Shown: positions 35,028 to 43,362 of the stretch, in pieces
Layout of the letters: each line of letters opens with the position of its first letter
How positions within the stretch are numbered: the first letter of the stretch is position 1
NCBI RefSeq assembly: GCF_000213805.1
Contig: NC_015556.1
Location: 2,604,001-2,668,000, forward strand
Length of the DNA: 64,000 nucleotides
Direction: 5' to 3'
Origin: Pseudomonas fulva 12-X
GTDB taxonomy: Bacteria; Pseudomonadota; Gammaproteobacteria; Pseudomonadales; Pseudomonadaceae
Translations under genes and position numbers: made by a program
The notes under the pieces: generated by a model
The model's input: only the letters and a program-made list of their open reading frames with translations
Told to the model about the DNA's origin: nothing
Databases searched by the model: none

Positions 35028-35045
35028 TTAGCCAAGATTGGCTAA
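35028..35045. promoter_or_regulatory. 18-bp inverted repeat between the PilU-type and parvulin genes
   Basis: TTAGCCAA-GA-TTGGCTAA, two perfect 8-bp arms, 32 bp upstream of the PilU-type ATG on the minus strand. It could be an operator or an mRNA hairpin. Confidence 0.4.
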
Positions 35046-35069
35046 TGACCACGGCCCAATCAGGCCGCA

Positions 35070-35085
35070 TAAATGGCGCCATTTA
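35070..35085. promoter_or_regulatory. Perfect 16-bp palindrome upstream of the parvulin gene
   Basis: TAAATGGCGCCATTTA, 53 bp before the ppiC ATG, near where a promoter is expected (CACAAT at 35105-35110 could be a -10). Confidence 0.4.
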
Positions 35086-35138
35086 GCTGGCGCTGCGAAT
35101 ACTGGCACAATACGCGCCCGATAACTGAGGAACCTGTC

Positions 35139-35417
35139 ATGGCAAAGGCAATGGCCCGCCACATTCTGGTCAAGACCGAGGCGGAAGCGGCGGCCCTGAA
35201 GAAGCGTATCGCCGGCGGCGAGGCCTTCGACGTATTGGCGCGCAAGCACTCGACCTGCCCGTCCGGCAAGAAAGGCGGCGACTTGGGCGAAGTGCGCCCG
35301 GGGCAGATGGTGCGCGTGATCGATCAGGTGATTTTCAAGAAGCCCCTGCGCGAAGTGCACGGCCCGATCAAGAGCCAGTTCGGCTATCACCTAGTGCAGG
35401 TGTTCTTCCGCGATTGA
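35139..35417 (+). CDS. ppiC: Parvulin-type peptidyl-prolyl cis-trans isomerase
   Basis: 92 residues from ATG 35139, with GAGGAA 7 nt upstream. It is a stand-alone parvulin domain: ARHILVKTEAEAAALKKRIAGGEAFDVLARKHSTCPSGKKGGDLGEVRPGQMVRVIDQVIFKKPLREVHGPIKSQFGYHLVQV, with the double histidine of the active site (H8 in ARHILV, H in GYHLV) and the S-T-C-P-S-G-K-K-G-G-D-L-G loop. It is cytosolic and the same length as E. coli PpiC. It catalyses proline isomerisation during folding. Confidence 0.96.
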   Translation: MAKAMARHILVKTEAEAAALKKRIAGGEAFDVLARKHSTCPSGKKGGDLGEVRPGQMVRVIDQVIFKKPLREVHGPIKSQFGYHLVQVFFRD

Positions 35418-35508
35418 TTGGCATTAGGCGCAAAACGCCTGTCATCGGCAGCGAAAAATCTTAGAATTGCCCGCTTCAACCTGAATAGCACGAGTTACTT
35501 GGTTAGCC

Positions 35509-36447
35509 ATGCCCACCATCACCCTCGACATCGAGCGCTGCGCCCGCCAACTGCAGAGCGGCGAGCTGGTTGCGATGCCTACCGAAACCGTCTACGGCCT
35601 GGCGGCCGACGCCCGCAATAGCGACGCGGTGGCCAAGGTGTTCCAGCTCAAGGGGCGCCCGGGCAGCAACCCGCTGATCGTTCACCTGGCCGATGCCAGC
35701 CAGGCGGCCGACTGGGTCAGCGAGATCTCGCCCGAGGCCCAGATGTTGATGGACGCCTTCTGGCCGGGGCCGCTGACCCTGGTGTTGCCGGCCCGTGAGG
35801 ACGTGCTGCGCAGCGTTACCGCCGGGCAAGATAGCGTAGCTCTGCGCGTACCGGCCCATCCGGGCGCCCGCGCCTTGCTGCAGGCCTTCGGTGGTGGGCT
35901 GGTGGCGCCGTCGGCCAACCGCTACATGTCGATCAGCCCGACCAGCGCTGCCCACGTCGCCCAGCAGTTCGCCGATAGCGAGCTGCTGATTCTCGACGGC
36001 GGCGCCTGCCAGGTGGGTCTGGAATCGAGCATCGTCGCCCTGTTGCCCGGCGACAGCCCGCGCCTGCTGCGCCATGGCATGCTCGACCAGCAGCGTTTGC
36101 AGCAGGTGCTCGGCCAGCAGCTGGAAAACCAGGCAGGCGGCCTGCGCGCGCCCGGGCAGCATCGCCGCCACTATGCGCCGGGCACCCTGGCCAGCACCTT
36201 TATCGAGGTGCCCAACGCGGCACTGGATGCGCCGGATTGCGGCTGGATCTGGTGCGGCCAGGCCCAACCGACCCGCGGCCCGGCCGTCGACCTGAGCGCC
36301 GACCCCGAACGCTATGCCGCTGGCCTGTATGCAGCCCTCTACCAGCTCGACGCCCTGCAGCTGCGCCACCTGTATATCGCTCTGCCACCGCAGGGCGCCG
36401 CCTGGGCAGCGGTGCACGAACGCCTGCAGCGCGCCACCACCCAGTAA
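35509..36447 (+). CDS. L-threonylcarbamoyladenylate synthase, long (Sua5) form
   Basis: 312 residues. The N-terminal YrdC/TsaC domain contains GELVAMPTETVYGLAADA, the K-G-R-P stretch VFQLKGRPGSNPLIVHL, FWPGPLTLVLPA and VAPSANRYMSISPTSAAHV. A linker and a C-terminal Sua5 Rossmann-like domain follow (APGQHRRHYAPGTLASTFIEV). It forms threonylcarbamoyl-AMP for the t6A37 modification of ANN-decoding tRNAs. Most pseudomonads also have a short TsaC elsewhere, so this may be a second enzyme. It starts 91 bp after ppiC. Confidence 0.92.
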   Translation: MPTITLDIERCARQLQSGELVAMPTETVYGLAADARNSDAVAKVFQLKGRPGSNPLIVHLADASQAADWVSEISPEAQMLMDAFWPGPLTLVLPAREDVLRSVTAGQDSVALRVPAHPGARALLQAFGGGLVAPSANRYMSISPTSAAHVAQQFADSELLILDGGACQVGLESSIVALLPGDSPRLLRHGMLDQQRLQQVLGQQLENQAGGLRAPGQHRRHYAPGTLASTFIEVPNAALDAPDCGWIWCGQAQPTRGPAVDLSADPERYAAGLYAALYQLDALQLRHLYIALPPQGAAWAAVHERLQRATTQ

Positions 36448-36461
36448 CTTCCCACGGCGGC

Positions 36462-38906
36462 TCAGTTCAGCAGCCGCCAGCCCCGCGCATCGCGAACCTG
36501 CAATGGCGCGCCTGGCTCCTCATCCAGGCGCAGCAGGTGCAGCCAGCCGTTCTCCACCAGTTCCCGCACCACCTGATGATTGGCGATGACCTGATCGATC
36601 ATCGCGCACGGCGCCGCAATCACCACGCTCAGGCGCAGCGGGCGGTGCATCCAGCGCTGGCCGTCATGCACCGATTGCAGCGCCAGGCCGATGCGCAGGT
36701 CGCCGCCATTGCCCTCGAACACGCCGATATGACCGCCCACCACGTTGTGCAGCACCTTGTTGCCGCTGCCGAAACGCCCATTGTCGGTGGTCGAGGTCAG
36801 GTACTGCAGGTTGATCCAGTGCGCCACCACCATGGGCGCGGTCATGATCTGCTCCAGCACCGTGCCGCCTTCGTCCAGGCGCCAGTCGTAATCGTGGAGG
36901 AAGGCACGGCCCTGCAGATTCAGCCCACGGCTACGTACACGCGGCGCGGCGATAAAGGCCGCGTTGCCGGCCAGGCCCCATTCGGGGCGGGTCTGGGACC
37001 AGTCATTGGCGCGCCGGTGCAGCGCCTTCAGCAGTCGCTCGGGGTTATCGACCAGGTGTTCCAGGCCCAGGCTCGCCGCACGTTCCTGACGGGCCCGTTG
37101 CGCCGCACCATCCAGTGCCTCGCGCAGACGCTGCCAGCTTGGCGCAAGTGCCGCCGGCAGCGCCTGAGTATCGAATACCTCTACCTCGTCTGTGGTGGTG
37201 TTGTGCAGCCCGGCCAGCACCCGGCACTCGGCGGGCAGCCTGATGCCCTGCCCGACCAGGCCCTGGCGCACCTGCACATCGTTGAGTAGATCGGCCAGCA
37301 CCCGGGCGTTGATCTCGCCGCTCTGCCCGCAACAGGCGCCGCAGTCCAGGCCGGCAGCCTGGGGGTTGTTGGCGCTCTGGCTGCCATGGCCGAGCAGCAG
37401 GATCAGTGGCGGGAAGTTCTGCGTCAGGCTCATGGCCCGTAGGATCCGCGCGGCCATCTCGACCCGCTGCGGGGCCGATTCGAGCGCCAGTACCGGGCGC
37501 AAGCGCTGCCACTCGGCAGGTTTCCAGGCCACCCGCTCGGCCGTTTGGCCGGCGCCCAGCAGGCCGCAGGTGCGCCCCAGCAGGCTGGCGGCATAACCCA
37601 AACCAAGGGACTCAACCAGGCTGAAACCGGAAGCCGGCAAACGCTCGAACAGCCGCCAACGCCCCTGGCGCGTCAGCCGCGCCTGGCGGCGTTCGGCCAA
37701 CTCGGTATCACGGCTTGTATCGCCGCTGCTGTCGCCGACCATCAGTTGCGGGGCCAGCAAGCCTGGTAATTGCGGCCGCGTAGCGCAGGTGCCCAGCGGC
37801 GTATAGGCGATGGGCAGGCCGAAGAAGCCGGCGAAACCACCGGTCTCGACCTCTGGGCAGACCGTTTCCAGGGCGCGGCGCAACGGCTCGGAACGAACGT
37901 CGATACAGAAGTAGACCTTGGCCAGAGGCGCCTGCGTTACCGGTTGCGGCGGCTGGCTGCACAACAGCTGCTGCAGCCGTTCCTGCCAGGCCAGCTCCTC
38001 GGCACGCTGCCACAGCTGCAGCGCCTGCCAGCTCGATGAGGGTTGCTGAGCGCGGGCGGCCTGCCAGGCACGGCGCCAGTTGTCCCAGCGGCTGCCCGCC
38101 TTGCGCTGGCGATCATCCACCAGCCACTCCCAGGCGGCGCGAATGGCCAGCAGGTCGAACAGCGTGGCATCGTCGCCACTGCCCTGCCGAGCCTGCCAGC
38201 GCCGGTAGGCGCACCAGGAGGCCCACCCCAGATTGCGCAGCAGCAGGCAATCGAACCACTCCTCCAGTTCATCGGCGCCGAGGCCCAAACGCTGCACGGC
38301 CAGCTCCAGGGCCACTTCGGCCTGCGGCGGCAGCTCGGCGATACGCGCGCCCAGTTCGGGGCAGGCGCTGAGTACGCTGAGCCCACGATCATCCTGCATG
38401 GCCTGGCGCCAGGCCTGGTACAGGCCGCCCTGACGATTCACATGCCAGTCGGCCTGGCTTTCATCGAACCAGGCGGCGCAGCACTGGCCGATCTGCTGGG
38501 TGATCAGGGTTGGCCAGCCCGGCAGCGCGATATCGGCGTCGGCCATGTCCTCCAGCAGTGGCAGGCCACGCGACTCTTCATCGGCGCTCTGCAGGGTCTG
38601 GAGCAAATGCTGAAGCGTCCAGCCATGGGAGTCGCCCGCCAGTGCTTGCTGCAAATGACGCTCGCCAATCGCACCGCTGGCCCAGGCCTGGCGATAGTCC
38701 TCGGCGCTCAAGGTCAGCCGGCTGCCGGCGCGGCGCCAGAGTTGCTCGGCCACCTCGGCCCAGGGCTGGTGGCGACGCTCCCACAGCGGGTTGACGGCGA
38801 TCAGGCGATCGAGCGGCCAGGTCGGGGCGATACGCTCGCAGGCCCGCGCGGCGATGGCGTGCAGGGTGTCGCGGTCGAGCACGAAGAAGTATTCGATGGC
38901 ATTCAT
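36462..38906 (-). CDS. dabA: Inorganic carbon transporter subunit DabA (UPF0753/DUF2309)
   Basis: 814 residues from ATG 38906, which overlaps the dabB stop (ATGA). The carbonic-anhydrase-like zinc site of DabA is intact: C334 and D336 in VYFCIDVRSEPLRRALE, H507 in LGHGSQSANNPQ and C522 in GLDCGACCGQ. The spacing between these ligands (173 and 15 residues) equals that of the Halothiobacillus neapolitanus protein (C351, D353, H524, C539). DabA is a cytoplasmic, membrane-associated protein that hydrates CO2 vectorially when coupled to DabB. In a heterotroph it would supply bicarbonate at ambient CO2. Confidence 0.95.
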   Translation of the reverse strand: MNAIEYFFVLDRDTLHAIAARACERIAPTWPLDRLIAVNPLWERRHQPWAEVAEQLWRRAGSRLTLSAEDYRQAWASGAIGERHLQQALAGDSHGWTLQHLLQTLQSADEESRGLPLLEDMADADIALPGWPTLITQQIGQCCAAWFDESQADWHVNRQGGLYQAWRQAMQDDRGLSVLSACPELGARIAELPPQAEVALELAVQRLGLGADELEEWFDCLLLRNLGWASWCAYRRWQARQGSGDDATLFDLLAIRAAWEWLVDDRQRKAGSRWDNWRRAWQAARAQQPSSSWQALQLWQRAEELAWQERLQQLLCSQPPQPVTQAPLAKVYFCIDVRSEPLRRALETVCPEVETGGFAGFFGLPIAYTPLGTCATRPQLPGLLAPQLMVGDSSGDTSRDTELAERRQARLTRQGRWRLFERLPASGFSLVESLGLGYAASLLGRTCGLLGAGQTAERVAWKPAEWQRLRPVLALESAPQRVEMAARILRAMSLTQNFPPLILLLGHGSQSANNPQAAGLDCGACCGQSGEINARVLADLLNDVQVRQGLVGQGIRLPAECRVLAGLHNTTTDEVEVFDTQALPAALAPSWQRLREALDGAAQRARQERAASLGLEHLVDNPERLLKALHRRANDWSQTRPEWGLAGNAAFIAAPRVRSRGLNLQGRAFLHDYDWRLDEGGTVLEQIMTAPMVVAHWINLQYLTSTTDNGRFGSGNKVLHNVVGGHIGVFEGNGGDLRIGLALQSVHDGQRWMHRPLRLSVVIAAPCAMIDQVIANHQVVRELVENGWLHLLRLDEEPGAPLQVRDARGWRLLN

Positions 38907-40456
38907 GGGCGCTCTCCGATAACGGTCAGGGTGGCTTGTTGCGGGCGTTGCGGCAGCGGCCGCACGGGCCACACGCGGAAGGTCAGGCGGGTGAAGTGTT
39001 CATCGACAAAGAATCCGGCGAAGGCCGCGGGATACAGGCGCTGCGCCAGCGCACCTTGCGGCCGCGCGACGATCCACGCCTGCAGCAGGTAGAGCGCAAG
39101 GAACAGGCCCAGGGCGAACATACTCAGGGCCAGCGGCGCGCCAGGCAGTGGTCCGTGGCTGGCGAGAATCCAGCTCGCGGCCAGGTGCCAGAGCAGATAC
39201 AGACCCAGCAGTGCCGCCAGCGTGATAGCAGCGTAGAGCGGTTGGCCGCGGCGCAGGCACCAGGGCGCCAGACCCACCGCGAGAATGGCCAGTGCCTCCA
39301 GCGGCAGCGGCTGAGCCGGCACGAAATGGCGCCATAGTTGATCGAGCAGGACCACGGTAAGCGCCGCCAGCACCAGCGCAAGTAACAGAGCCTTTAGGCT
39401 CGGTACCGGCCGTGTCGGCTGCAGAGCCTGGTGACGCACCTGCAGCACCGTTTCGCCGGATGCCAGGAAGGCATGAGCTTTGTACAGCGAGTGCGCCAGC
39501 AGGTGCACCAGCGCCAGCTCGTAAAGGCCAAGGCCGATTTCGAGCAGCATGAAACCCATCTGCGCACAGGTCGACCAGGCCAGGCGCACCTTGATGCTGA
39601 TGCGGGTCATCATCACCAGCGCGGCGAGCACCGCGGTCAGCCCGCCGACCGTCACCAGCAGCGTCTGCGCCAGCGGTGCGGCCGAGAGAAGCGGCGCGAA
39701 GCGCAGTAGCACGAAGCCGCCGAGATTGACCAGCCCGGCATGCAGCAGCGCAGAGACCGGCGTGGGCGCCTCCATCACCTGGATCAGCCAGCCGTGCACC
39801 GGCAGTTGCGCCGACTTGAGAATCACCGCCAGAACCAGCAGCACGGCCGCCAGATGCAGCTCCCAGCCCAGGGCGCCAGCCTGCTGCACTCGCGCCGTGA
39901 CCTGCTCGAGCATCACCTGCAGCTCGCTGCTGCCGGTCGCCTGTACCAGCAGCACGCAGGCCGCCACCAGACAGAGATCGGCCAGGCGGCTGGCCAGGAA
40001 TTTCTTGTGCGCCACCACCAGGGCCATGGGCCGGTCTGGATAGAAGGTCAGCAGTTGGTGCAGGCACAGGCTGGAAACGATCCAGGCGGCCACCAGGGCG
40101 TAGAGGTCGCCGCTGGTGACCACCAGCGCCACGGCAGCCAGGGTGCCGAGCAGCGCCAGCAGGTAGCGGCGCTGACCAGGCTCGCCCTGCAGGTAGCGGG
40201 CGGAGAACCCGACGATGACCAGGGCCAGCAGGCTGATCAGGCTGGCCATCGCCAGGCCCAGGCGATCGGCGGGTTGATCACCCAGGCCGTCCTGCAGCAG
40301 CGCGGCCAGCACCAGCACCAGGCCTGCGATGGTGGCCAGGCGCCCCGACCACCAGAGGCTTTGGGGCTGGCGTTCAGGCCACAGCGCGACAGGCACCAGC
40401 GCCAGGGCGTACAACCACGGCAGCCAGGTAACCAGGTGAGAGAACGTGGGGTACAT
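38903..40456 (-). CDS. dabB: Inorganic carbon transporter subunit DabB, NuoL-like membrane protein
   Basis: 517 residues from ATG 40456, with GGAG 7 nt upstream. Polytopic membrane protein of the proton-conducting (MrpA/NuoL/ND5) family with more than ten segments. The characteristic blocks are SLCLHQLLTFYPDRPMALVVAHKKFLASRLADLCLVAA, KSAQLPVHGWLIQVMEAPTPVSALLHAGLVNLGGFVLLRF, RISIKVRLAWSTCAQMGFMLLEIGLGLYELALVHLLAHSLYKAHAFL, with the lysine and histidines of the proton path. It should provide cation-driven energy for DabA. It is translationally coupled to dabA and divergent from a LysR gene. Confidence 0.94.
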   Translation of the reverse strand: MYPTFSHLVTWLPWLYALALVPVALWPERQPQSLWWSGRLATIAGLVLVLAALLQDGLGDQPADRLGLAMASLISLLALVIVGFSARYLQGEPGQRRYLLALLGTLAAVALVVTSGDLYALVAAWIVSSLCLHQLLTFYPDRPMALVVAHKKFLASRLADLCLVAACVLLVQATGSSELQVMLEQVTARVQQAGALGWELHLAAVLLVLAVILKSAQLPVHGWLIQVMEAPTPVSALLHAGLVNLGGFVLLRFAPLLSAAPLAQTLLVTVGGLTAVLAALVMMTRISIKVRLAWSTCAQMGFMLLEIGLGLYELALVHLLAHSLYKAHAFLASGETVLQVRHQALQPTRPVPSLKALLLALVLAALTVVLLDQLWRHFVPAQPLPLEALAILAVGLAPWCLRRGQPLYAAITLAALLGLYLLWHLAASWILASHGPLPGAPLALSMFALGLFLALYLLQAWIVARPQGALAQRLYPAAFAGFFVDEHFTRLTFRVWPVRPLPQRPQQATLTVIGERP

Positions 40457-40521
40457 GAGCGATCTCCAGAGCAAGACGATAGCGCTAGTCTCGGGGAGCG
40501 CTTTACTTAATTAAAATAGAT

Positions 40522-40537
40522 TGATAAGAACCTATCA
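40522..40537. promoter_or_regulatory. Candidate LysR-type operator
   Basis: TGATAAGAACCTATCA contains the dyad TGATA-N6-TATCA. It lies in the 102-bp AT-rich gap between divergent dabB and the LysR gene, 22 bp before the LysR ATG. Confidence 0.55.
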
Positions 40538-40558
40538 TTCGCTTTTAGAGAACCACTC

Positions 40559-41419
40559 ATGCGCCGCCTGAATTTTCATCACCTGCACTACTTCTGGGCC
40601 GTGGCCAAGGAAGGCAACCTGACGCGCGCGGCTCAGACGCTGCATGTCGCGCAGTCGGCATTGTCGACGCAGATCCGCGCCCTCGAAGACCAGCTCGGCC
40701 ACCCCCTGTTCATCCGCTCCGGGCGCAACCTGCTGCTGACCGAGGCCGGGCAGCTGGTGCTGGATTACGCCGACAGCATCTTCGCCCTCGGCAGCGAATT
40801 GCAGATGACCCTGCAGGGCGCTTTACAGGCCAACCAGCAACTGCGTATCGGTGCGGTGGCAACGCTGTCGCGAAACTTTCAGGAGAACCTGCTGCGTCCC
40901 TTCCTGGGCCGCGGCGAGCTGCGCATCGTGCTGGAGTCCGGCGGCCTGAACGATCTGCTGGAGCGCCTGGCGCTGCACAAGCTGGACGTGGTGCTGACCA
41001 ACCAGGCGGTCAGCAGCGACGCCCAGCGTTCCTGGCGCTGTCGTCTGCTGGACCGGCAGAGCGTGTGTCTGGTCGGCCCGCCGCGCGACGGAGAGTTCGA
41101 GCTGCAGCGCGATCTGCAGCAGGCCCGGCTGATCGTGCCGGGGCGCAGCAGCGACATCCGCAGCCAGTTCGATTTGTTCTGCGACAGCCATGGCCTGCGC
41201 CCGGATATCTGCGCCGAGGTCGACGACATGGCCATGCTGCGCCTGCTGGCCCGCGACTCCGGCGACATGGCCCTGCTGCCGGCGGTGGTCGTGCAGGACG
41301 AACTGCAGGCCGGCGTGCTGCAGCTGTATGCCGAGATCCCCGAGATCGCCGAGCAGTTCTTCGCCGTGACCCTGCAGCGGCATTTCAACCTCAGCATTCT
41401 CGAAGAGCTGCTGGCCTGA
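40559..41419 (+). CDS. LysR-family transcriptional regulator of dabAB
   Basis: 286 residues. N-terminal winged helix-turn-helix MRRLNFHHLHYFWAVAKEGNLTRAAQTLHVAQSALSTQIRALEDQLGHPLFIRSGRNLLLTEAGQLVLDYA is typical; the rest is a periplasmic-binding-like effector domain (RIGAVATLSRNFQENLLRPFLGRGELRIVLESGGLNDLLERLALHKLDVVLTNQAV). The N-terminal pattern (NFHHLHYFWAVAKEGNLTRAA) is the NhaR-like branch. Divergent placement with a shared dyad suggests it controls dabAB, perhaps with an inorganic-carbon-related effector; that is inference. Confidence 0.92.
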   Translation: MRRLNFHHLHYFWAVAKEGNLTRAAQTLHVAQSALSTQIRALEDQLGHPLFIRSGRNLLLTEAGQLVLDYADSIFALGSELQMTLQGALQANQQLRIGAVATLSRNFQENLLRPFLGRGELRIVLESGGLNDLLERLALHKLDVVLTNQAVSSDAQRSWRCRLLDRQSVCLVGPPRDGEFELQRDLQQARLIVPGRSSDIRSQFDLFCDSHGLRPDICAEVDDMAMLRLLARDSGDMALLPAVVVQDELQAGVLQLYAEIPEIAEQFFAVTLQRHFNLSILEELLA

Positions 41420-41534
41420 ATACGGCTGCATTACATGCATAGACAAAATCGGTCTGTTCAGCCGGTCGCCAAAGGCTGCACCGCGCCCGCCAAGCTGGCA
41501 GGATGAACGCCAACGCTACGCAAGGAGACGAAGC

Positions 41535-42386
41535 ATGACATTTGGCCCTCTGGTAACAACCGACTGGCTGGCGCGCGAAGGCAACACCGCGGACCTGGTG
41601 CTGTTCGATGCCAGCACCTACCTGCCCAACGAAGGAAAAAATGGCCGCGAGGAGTATCTCAGGGCGCATATTCCCGGTGCCCGTTTCTTCGATATCGACG
41701 CCTTTTCCGACCCGGATACCCCACTGCCCCACACCCTGCCATCCCAGGGCCGCTTCGCGCGGCTGGCCGGCGCCGAAGGCGTGGGCAACGACACCCGCGT
41801 GGTGGTCTACGACCAGAAGGGGCTGTTCTCCGCCGCCCGCGCCTGGTGGCTGTTTCGCTACTTCGGTCACCAGAACGTGGCGGTGCTCGATGGCGGCCTG
41901 CCCAAGTGGCTGGCCGAACAGCGCGCCACCGAAACCGGTGAGCCGGCCGCTGCTCAAGAGCGCAGCTTCCAGGTCAACGTACACGCCCGCAAGGTGCGCG
42001 GCCTGGGCGATGTGCTTGAAGCAATCGAGCGCGACGACACGCTGATTCTCGATGCCCGCGCCGCCAACCGCTTCGACGGCAGCACCGCCGAAGCGCGCCC
42101 GGGTGTCGCCTCCGGACATATTCCGGGCAGCCAGAATCTGCCGTACAGCCGCCTACTGCGCAGCGATCACACCCTGCAGCCCGCGGAGACCCTGCGTACC
42201 CTGTTCAGCGCAGCCGGTGTCGATGGCAATAAACCGGTGATCACCAGCTGCGGCAGCGGCGTTACCGCGGCAGTGCTGCTGCTCGGCATGGAGGTGGCCG
42301 GCTTGCCGGAAGGCGCGCTGTACGACGGCTCCTGGACCGAATGGGGCAGCCGCGCCGATACGCCGAAGGCTACCGGCGTGGTGTGA
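41535..42386 (+). CDS. sseA: 3-mercaptopyruvate/thiosulfate sulfurtransferase
   Basis: 283 residues, AAGGAG upstream of ATG 41535. Tandem rhodanese domains: the inactive N-terminal one (LVLFDASTYLPNEGKNGREEYLRAHIPGARFFDIDAFSD) and the C-terminal one with catalytic loop SCGSGVTAAV (CGSGVT is the mercaptopyruvate sulfurtransferase version) preceded by DARAANRFDG. It transfers sulfane sulfur from mercaptopyruvate to cyanide or thiols. It is transcribed alone; the organosulfur locus begins 244 bp further on but on the other strand. Confidence 0.94.
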   Translation: MTFGPLVTTDWLAREGNTADLVLFDASTYLPNEGKNGREEYLRAHIPGARFFDIDAFSDPDTPLPHTLPSQGRFARLAGAEGVGNDTRVVVYDQKGLFSAARAWWLFRYFGHQNVAVLDGGLPKWLAEQRATETGEPAAAQERSFQVNVHARKVRGLGDVLEAIERDDTLILDARAANRFDGSTAEARPGVASGHIPGSQNLPYSRLLRSDHTLQPAETLRTLFSAAGVDGNKPVITSCGSGVTAAVLLLGMEVAGLPEGALYDGSWTEWGSRADTPKATGVV

Positions 42387-42494
42387 CGCATAAGCCCCGC
42401 CTTAAACGGCGGGCGCTTGGAGCCTGCTCACGATCTTCATGCCGGGCTTTATCTCATGCTGACTGAAGCGCGGCGGTGGCGGCCGTTCACAATC

Positions 42495-42567
42495 TTGTGG
42501 GAGGGGCTTTAGCCTCGAGCTCTCTACGCCTAGTCAGGCACAATCGAGGCTAAAGCCTCTCCCACAA
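42495..42567. repeat. REP pair (two head-to-head REP sequences)
   Basis: A 24-nt arm beginning TTGTGGGAGGGGCTTTAGCC (42495-42518) and its near-perfect complement ending GCCTCTCCCACAA (42544-42567, one mismatch) with a 25-nt spacer. The GTGGGAG...GGC head is the common Pseudomonas REP associated with RAYT transposases. The rest of the 42387-42630 gap has no gene. Confidence 0.88.
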
Positions 42568-42630
42568 AAGCGCTGCGCCTACCGTCCGCTTTCAGCTTGT
42601 AATTGCCCCAGAAAGATCGGGAACAGCCGC

Positions 42631-43362
42631 TTACAGCGCGTGAGATTGATACAACTCGGTCAGTGCTTCGCTGCGCAACTGCGCCAACTGTGGCGAGCGA
42701 CGATCACGCGGACGCGCCAGCGGCACCGCCAGCTCACGCTGCAAACGACTGGGCGTACCACCGAGAATCAGCACCCGATCACTCAGATAAAACGCTTCGT
42801 CCAGATCATGGGTTACCAGCAGCACGGCGATCCCGTAGCGGGCAGCCAGCTCGGCCACCAGGTCCTGCAGTTTCATCCGCGTGAAGGCATCCACCGCGCT
42901 GAACGGCTCATCGAGCAGCAGCACCTGGGATTTGCCGTACAGCGCCCGGGCAATCGCCACACGCTGCGCCTGGCCACCGGAAAGCTGCTTGGGCAAAGCA
43001 TCGCCGCGCCCCTGCAGGCCAACATCGCGCAGCAGTTGCTGTATCCATTTGTCGTCGGCGATCCAGCCATCGGCGAAGCCGACGTTCTGCGCCACGCTGA
43101 GCCAGGGCATCAGCCGCGGTTCCTGAAACACCACACCGATGCCGTTGCCACGCCCCCGTTCCAACTGCGGGTCGAGCTGCAAGACGCCTTGATACTCACG
43201 ATCCAGCCCCGCTGCGATGCGCAGCAGCGTGCTCTTGCCGCAACCGCTGGGGCCGAGCAGGCTGACCAGCTCACCGGCGCCGAGCCTTAAGCTGACATCG
43301 TCGAGCACCCGCACCTCGGCGAAGGCTTTATGGATGTTCCGTAATTGCAAAAGCGCGCTCAT
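42631..43362 (-). CDS. ABC transporter ATPase, sulfonate/taurine (SsuB/TauB) type
   Basis: 243 residues. Walker A GPSGCGKST, Q-loop VVFQEPRLMPWLSVAQNVGF, signature LSGGQAQRVAIARAL, Walker B VLLLDEPFSAVD, H-loop LLVTHDLDEAFYLSDRVLIL. The EPRLMPW and SRLQRELAVPLARPRDRRS segments are those of nitrate/sulfonate/taurine importers. It energises the permease at 43359, whose stop it overlaps (ATGA-type 4-nt overlap). Within the operon porin-SBP-permease-ATPase. Confidence 0.93.
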   Translation of the reverse strand: MSALLQLRNIHKAFAEVRVLDDVSLRLGAGELVSLLGPSGCGKSTLLRIAAGLDREYQGVLQLDPQLERGRGNGIGVVFQEPRLMPWLSVAQNVGFADGWIADDKWIQQLLRDVGLQGRGDALPKQLSGGQAQRVAIARALYGKSQVLLLDEPFSAVDAFTRMKLQDLVAELAARYGIAVLLVTHDLDEAFYLSDRVLILGGTPSRLQRELAVPLARPRDRRSPQLAQLRSEALTELYQSHAL

